A DNA stretch of 64,000 nucleotides from Leifsonia sp052114085 (GTDB taxonomy: Bacteria > Actinomycetota > Actinomycetes > Actinomycetales > Microbacteriaceae), in assembly GCF_052114085.1 (NCBI RefSeq), contig NZ_JBFREB010000001.1, forward strand, positions 1,240,001-1,304,000. The letters are read 5' to 3'. Below the pieces are notes generated by a model. It was not told where the DNA came from. It searched no databases and saw only the letters and a list, made by a program, of their open reading frames with translations. Below are positions 59,734 through 64,000 of the stretch, one piece after another. How positions within the stretch are numbered: position 1 is the first letter of the stretch; the number at the start of each line of letters is the position of its first letter. Both the position numbers and the translations under genes were made by a program.

Positions 59734-59764
59734 CACGCCGGGAGAATCGGCGGAAATCGGCGGG

Positions 59765-59983
59765 TCAGCGACCCTTTCGGGCCTTAACGGGCTTGGATTC
59801 GCGTTCCGACGCCTCCCGCGACTCCTGCAGCACTGCGCCGACGGCCAGCGCCAGCGAGATCCCGGCGTTGATCCACATCAGCGGGAGGCGCCAATCGCGC
59901 GGCCCGTTCTGGGACGAACGGATGGTGGTCCACAGTCCGACCGCCGCACTGATCACGGCGCCGTTGAAGAGGTACTTGCGCAT
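59765..59983 (-). CDS. Small two-span membrane protein
   Basis: A 72-residue protein with two hydrophobic segments (about 8-24 and 35-54) and a basic tail (SRE...SKPVKARKGR). An AAGGAAC site precedes ATG 59983. Function unknown. It is divergent from the permease gene at 60046. Confidence 0.65.
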   Translation of the reverse strand: MRKYLFNGAVISAAVGLWTTIRSSQNGPRDWRLPLMWINAGISLALAVGAVLQESREASERESKPVKARKGR

Positions 59984-60045
59984 CCCGTTCCTTTCGGTGT
60001 CGTCCCGTAGCGTACGCTTCCACAGTCGGGACCGGGAGGAGGAGA

Positions 60046-61200
60046 ATGCGCACCGCAATCGTGGGCGCCGTGCTCCTCGTATTCGGCGGCATCGCCGTGG
60101 CGACCGGAGTGCTGCCCGTTCCGGAGGTCGTCGAGCTGTGGGACCGGGTCTGGCCCATCCTGCTGTTCGTCGTGGCGATCACCGTGGTGACCGAGCTCGC
60201 CGCGGAAGCCGGCGTCTTCACCGCGCTCGCTCAGCAGACCGCCCGGTGGGGCCGCGGTCGCGCGTGGGTGCTCTGGCTGTTGGTGGTGCTCGTCGCCGCG
60301 CTGAGCACGATCTTCCTGTCGCTCGACACCACGGCGGTGCTGCTCACCCCTGTGGTCATCGTGATGGCTCGGCACGCCGGGCTCAACCCGCTGCCGTTCG
60401 CGCTGACGACCGTGTGGATGGCCAATGCCGGCTCCTTGCTGCTCCCCGTCTCCAACCTGACGAACCTGCTGGCGCAGCACACGATGGGCGACCCCTCGCC
60501 TGCCGCCTTCGCATCGCTGATGCTCGCCCCGGCGCTCGTCGCGATGATCGTGCCGATGGTGGTCGTCTTCATCATCGCGCGGCGCTCGCTGCTCGTCCGC
60601 TACGAGACGGGCGAGGAGGACGGCATCGAGGACCCGGTGCTGTTCTGGATCTCCGGCGCTGTCGTGGTCGCGCTCATCCCGTTGCTGGTCTCCGGGATTC
60701 CGGTCTGGCTGCCGACGACGATCGCGGCGCTCGTGCTCGCCGTCGTGTTCCTGGTCCGTCGACGGGGAGTGTTGCGGTTCGGCCTGCTTCCCTGGCAGCT
60801 TGTGTTGCTCGCCCTCGGGCTGTTCCTGTTCATCGAGGCGCTGCATGCGGCCGGACTGGGGACCTTGATGGCGACCGTGTCCGGCACCGGGGAGTCGCCG
60901 CTCGCTCTGCTGCGGCTGTCGCTGACGGGGCTGGTCGGAGCGAACGCGATCGACAACCTCCCCGCGTATCTGGCGCTGGAGCCCGTCGCGGACAGCCCGG
61001 CGCGTCTGGCGGCACTGCTGATCGGTGTGAACGCCGGACCGCTGATCACGCCGTGGGCGTCGCTCGCCACCCTGCTCTGGCACCAGCGGCTGACGTCGTT
61101 CGACGTCGAGATCCGCTGGAGCCGTTACATGCTTCTCGGGCTGATCGTCGCGCCGGTGACCGTCGTGCTCGCGACGCTGGCGCTCGCGTACACGATCTAG
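60046..61200 (+). CDS. ArsB/SLC13-like permease
   Basis: A 384-residue polytopic protein with about ten helices, related to arsenite/anion permeases (ArsB, ion transporter superfamily). AALSTIFLSLDTTAVLLTPV and GANAIDNLPAYLALEPVADS are the two inverted-repeat hairpin motifs. Arsenite, citrate or other anions are possible substrates; no ars genes are near. GGGAGGAGGAG precedes the ATG. A long hairpin follows 1 base after the stop. Confidence 0.88.
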   Translation: MRTAIVGAVLLVFGGIAVATGVLPVPEVVELWDRVWPILLFVVAITVVTELAAEAGVFTALAQQTARWGRGRAWVLWLLVVLVAALSTIFLSLDTTAVLLTPVVIVMARHAGLNPLPFALTTVWMANAGSLLLPVSNLTNLLAQHTMGDPSPAAFASLMLAPALVAMIVPMVVVFIIARRSLLVRYETGEEDGIEDPVLFWISGAVVVALIPLLVSGIPVWLPTTIAALVLAVVFLVRRRGVLRFGLLPWQLVLLALGLFLFIEALHAAGLGTLMATVSGTGESPLALLRLSLTGLVGANAIDNLPAYLALEPVADSPARLAALLIGVNAGPLITPWASLATLLWHQRLTSFDVEIRWSRYMLLGLIVAPVTVVLATLALAYTI

Positions 61201-61250
61201 TGGTCCCGACACGCCGTCACGCGTGTCGACCTGACGGCGTGTCGGGACCA
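61201..61250. repeat. Long perfect hairpin between convergent genes, third relative of copies A and B
   Basis: Perfect 19-base arms (61201-61219 and 61232-61250) around a 12-base loop. The inner arm ACACGCCGTCA matches ACACGCCGTTA of copies A and B in all but one base. It lies between convergent genes and probably ends both transcripts. Confidence 0.85.
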
Positions 61251-61260
61251 GTCCGTGCGG

Positions 61261-63141
61261 CTACTCGGCGGGGAGCAGCTGTGCCGCGTTGACGACGCGG
61301 CGCCGCGCGACGGCGATGAGTGCCAGAACGAAGCCGAATGCGGCCCACAGGAGCAGGCCGCCGAGCCCGCGCCACGCATCCGCCGAGCCGTCGATGGCGC
61401 CCTGCATCGCGGTGATCGCGGGCGACGTCGGCAGCCAGGGCAGCGCTGCGTCGAAGAAGGCGGGGGCTGTCGAGACGATGCCGGAGGCGAGCGTCACCAC
61501 CACGACGAGCATCGAGAGGAATCGCCCGATCCCGCCGAGCAGCGCCACGAGCCCGTGGTTGACGGCCGCGAACGCGATCCCGGTCGCTGCTGCGAGGCCG
61601 GCGAAGCCGAACCAGTGACCGGCGTCGAGTCCGAGCGCGGGAGCCATGACACCGGCGACCAGGGCGCCCTGGACCACCCCGAGCGCCGCCGCCGGAAGGA
61701 AGCCGTCGAGCGCGATACGCCCGGCGGCCCGCGACGTCAGCAGCGCGCGACGCGACAGCGCCTGCAGCACCAGGAACGTCGCCAGTGCGCCAAGCCACAG
61801 GGCGACGGAGGCGAACAGCGGGATACTCGTGCTGCCGAACGCGGCCGTACCGGCGCTCTTCTGCGTGACCGGCTCGGCCGCGACCTTCGCGAGGCTCGTC
61901 CGCTCACCGCTGTCGTAGCTCGGGAGCTGCTTGACGGCGGTGTGCAGACCGGTCGCCAGAGAGGCGGCACCGGAGGCCGACTGGTCCGCGCCCGAGGCGA
62001 GTGCGGGGATGCCGTCGCTCAGCTGCTGGACGCCGGTCGCGAACCCGGCTGCGCCTTCCGCCGACTGGGAGGCGCCGGAGGCGAGCTGCTGCGCGCCCGC
62101 CGACGACTGGGCGACCCCGCCCGTGTACTTGCCCAGCTGCGACGCGAAGGTGCCGGCTCCCGAGGCGACGCCAGCGCTGTAGGCCTGGGCCGTGTTGAGG
62201 TTCACCAGCTGATCGCTGAGTGTCTGGCAGAGTGCGGCGAGTTTCGGATCGACGATGGGCGGCGCGCAGTTCTGCGCTGTGGCGGCATTGATCGCAGAAG
62301 TCGCGGGAGTGAGAGCCGACGACGCGGCTGCGGCTGAGCCCGCGAGCTGCTGCGCGCCCTGGTCGAGGGCCGGTCCGCTCGCAGACAGCTGCTGAAGCCC
62401 ACTCGCCAGCCCGGACGTGCCGTCCGAGAGCTGCGAGACCCCGCCCGCGAGCGACGACGCGCCGGTCGCCAGCTGCGCCGCACCGTCGGCGAGCTGGTGC
62501 GTCCCGCTCGCCAGCTGCGTGAGTCCGCCGGTCAGCTGATCGGCACCGGTCGCCGCCTTGCCCAGCTGCTCGCCGAGCGTGTTGAACCCGACATACACGT
62601 TCGCGATGTACGTCGACGTGAGCTGCTTGTTCAGAACCGAGGTCGCTGTGGTGGTGACCGCCTGGCTGATGGCCGGGTCCACCAGTTTCGACTCGGGACT
62701 CGTGCGCACGTCGATGGTCGCCTGGGTCGCGTCGGAGGCCGCGCCGGCCGTCGAGGTCGCCGCCTTCGAGAAGTTCTCCGGGATGGTGACCACGGAGACG
62801 TACTCGCCGCTCGCGGCTCCCTTGTCGGCATCCTTCTTATCGGTCAGTACCCAGCTGAAGTTGTCGTTCTTGGCGTCGAGGAGGCCGGCCGCCAGCTGTC
62901 GGCCGAGGGGAACGGTCTGGCCGTTGAGCTTGATCGGCTGGTCGAGGTTGACAACAGCCGCCTTCACGTCGTGGAGACGCTCGGTGGGGTTCCAGAGCGC
63001 CCAGACGAGCAGGCCGCCGATGACGATCGGGACCAGGAGGATGCCGAGGATGGTGAGCCAGGTGATGCGCTTGTCCGAGCGCATCCGCTCGAGCGAGAAG
63101 AGCGAACCCGGGCGGCGCAGGGGAGAGGGTGGCGTGTTCAT
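61261..63141 (-). CDS. YhgE/Pip family membrane protein
   Basis: A 626-residue protein: one N-terminal helix (about 30-52), a large outside domain with heptad repeats of the type QLASGxx/LADGxxx (about 215-395, for example QLASGTHQLADGAAQLATGA) and about six C-terminal helices. The repeat region is the YhgE/Pip signature; members serve as phage receptors or as ESX/type VII-associated and drug-export proteins. ATG 63141 overlaps the MMPL gene stop (TGATG), so they are co-translated and probably form one export system. Confidence 0.92.
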   Translation of the reverse strand: MNTPPSPLRRPGSLFSLERMRSDKRITWLTILGILLVPIVIGGLLVWALWNPTERLHDVKAAVVNLDQPIKLNGQTVPLGRQLAAGLLDAKNDNFSWVLTDKKDADKGAASGEYVSVVTIPENFSKAATSTAGAASDATQATIDVRTSPESKLVDPAISQAVTTTATSVLNKQLTSTYIANVYVGFNTLGEQLGKAATGADQLTGGLTQLASGTHQLADGAAQLATGASSLAGGVSQLSDGTSGLASGLQQLSASGPALDQGAQQLAGSAAAASSALTPATSAINAATAQNCAPPIVDPKLAALCQTLSDQLVNLNTAQAYSAGVASGAGTFASQLGKYTGGVAQSSAGAQQLASGASQSAEGAAGFATGVQQLSDGIPALASGADQSASGAASLATGLHTAVKQLPSYDSGERTSLAKVAAEPVTQKSAGTAAFGSTSIPLFASVALWLGALATFLVLQALSRRALLTSRAAGRIALDGFLPAAALGVVQGALVAGVMAPALGLDAGHWFGFAGLAAATGIAFAAVNHGLVALLGGIGRFLSMLVVVVTLASGIVSTAPAFFDAALPWLPTSPAITAMQGAIDGSADAWRGLGGLLLWAAFGFVLALIAVARRRVVNAAQLLPAE

Positions 63142-64000
63142 CAGGCGTTGGCCTTCTCGAGGTGGGCGCCGTGCTCGGCGCGGTCGGTGTCGGAGGGATC
63201 GGACGCGGCGAGCGCGCGCGGCCCCCGCGGCTCGTCGTCCAGGTCGACGGCGGTCGTCTCGACGCTGGACGGCAGCAGGTCGTCGAGGCCGGAGGGCTCG
63301 ACGCAACTCACGACGAGCGCGAACGGCCGCTCCTCGACCCGGGCCCGGCTGAGTGCGGCGGTGAGTTCGCCGTGGATGCGGCGGCGCTCGACCGGGTCGG
63401 TGACGGAATCGACGGCGTCGAGCGCGAGCAGCTGCGGCCGGCCGTCCAGCGCTCGGCGGATGTCTTCGACCGGGGTCTCGGAGCGATCGAGCCGGACGAC
63501 CGACGTTCGCGAGCGAACGGCCGATCCGCGGGTCGGGAGCACGAAGCCCGCGACCTTGACGGTCCCGCCGTCGAGGTGCGTGCGCCCGGTGATCGCCATG
63601 AGGAGGGCGAGCGAGGCCGTCCGGTCGCCGCCGTGGACGACGAGGACCTCGGCGTCGCCGAGTCGGAACGACACGTCGCCGACCAGCCGGCGCTTGCGCG
63701 CGCTGACCGTGAGGCCATCGGCCGCGGCGACGAGGTTCGCTCCCGGCTCTGGCCACTCGGCGAGCTCGAGTTCCTTCTGCAGGCCGTCGCCCTCCACGTC
63801 GAACGAGGGCAGGATGCGGTCGAGCCAGCGCGGCATCCACCAGGCCTTCTCGCCGAGCAGCTGCAACACGGCCGGTACGAGGGTCATCCGGACGAGGAAG
63901 GCGTCGACGAAGACGCCCACCGCGAGTCCCAGCGCAATCGGCTTGATGGAGGCGTCGCCTTCCGGCACGAACGCGGCGAACACCGAGATCATGATGATCG
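63141..64000 (-). CDS. MMPL (RND) transporter, C-terminal part with degenerate ABC-ATPase-like domain (cut by right edge)
   Basis: The visible 285 residues open with the last helices of an MMPL transporter (PIALGLAVGVFVDAFLVRMT, VPAVLQLLGEKAWWMPRWLD). They are followed by about 200 soluble residues patterned like an ABC ATPase: LTVSARKRRLVGDVSFRLGD, a Walker A-like VHGGDRTASLAL lacking the GxGKST core, and a Walker B-like LLALDAVDS without the catalytic Glu; no LSGGQ is seen. It is therefore probably a non-hydrolysing nucleotide-binding-like domain. The start lies outside the window. It overlaps the YhgE/Pip gene by TGATG. Confidence 0.85.
   Translation of the reverse strand, partial: IIMISVFAAFVPEGDASIKPIALGLAVGVFVDAFLVRMTLVPAVLQLLGEKAWWMPRWLDRILPSFDVEGDGLQKELELAEWPEPGANLVAAADGLTVSARKRRLVGDVSFRLGDAEVLVVHGGDRTASLALLMAITGRTHLDGGTVKVAGFVLPTRGSAVRSRTSVVRLDRSETPVEDIRRALDGRPQLLALDAVDSVTDPVERRRIHGELTAALSRARVEERPFALVVSCVEPSGLDDLLPSSVETTAVDLDDEPRGPRALAASDPSDTDRAEHGAHLEKANA

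Overview
The window looks like chromosome of a high-GC actinobacterium, most likely Microbacteriaceae and Leifsonia-like. The reasons are the strong GC bias, many GTG starts, DUF3039 and DUF7882 family proteins, a prfB-ftsE-ftsX-smpB-ssrA block, a clpS-DUF2017 pair, and many genes whose start codon lies 6-10 bases after a TANNNT box (mostly TAGGCT), as expected for leaderless transcripts. The family assignment is an inference; there is no rRNA gene to confirm it.

Layout. 1-6.8 kb: part of a cell-surface glycopolymer locus, with two GT2 glycosyltransferases, a CDP-alcohol phosphotransferase, a Wzm/Wzt-type ABC exporter and a sugar/alcohol-phosphate nucleotidyltransferase, interrupted by an unknown membrane-type protein and an XRE regulator. 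7-9.6 kb: an ABC exporter pair. 9.6-16.6 kb: housekeeping genes (DUF3039, pncB, murI, rph, rdgB), a CDF metal exporter, DedA, tRNA-Leu(UAG) and a flavin monooxygenase. 16.7-24.5 kb: MFS transporter, prfB, ftsE, ftsX, smpB, a tyrosine phosphatase and ssrA (tmRNA). 24.5-33.5 kb: GNAT, MFS, an unknown protein coupled to a TDT/SLAC1-like channel, small unknown genes, a SatD-type operon with a palindromic operator candidate, a hydrolase and an adenosine/adenine deaminase. 33.5-40.2 kb: DUF2809, quinone oxidoreductase, NatAB-like ABC exporter, hisN-like phosphatase, AI-2E family permease and tRNA-Lys(CUU).

40.24-42.88 kb is an accessory island beside tRNA-Lys. It looks less GC-rich by eye and holds two small genes of unknown function and an overlapping gene pair (a secreted, Cys-containing precursor and a 77-residue membrane protein). 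A long perfect hairpin and the 3' end of the neighbouring dehydrogenase gene occur at both ends of the central 1.65 kb; one dehydrogenase copy is intact and the other is a remnant with an exact in-frame 55-codon deletion.

42.9-53.9 kb: the intact dehydrogenase, an ECF42-like sigma factor with its YCII partner, then a seven-gene glycan-use operon behind one LacI-type operator (secreted enzyme, LacI regulator, binding protein, two permeases, two GH130-like enzymes). 54-59.1 kb: a baeRF-like protein, DUF2017, clpS, a GH15 enzyme and zwf. 59.1-64 kb: small unknown proteins, an ArsB/SLC13-like permease, a YhgE/Pip protein, and the C-terminal part of an MMPL transporter that carries a degenerate ABC-ATPase-like domain and runs off the right edge.
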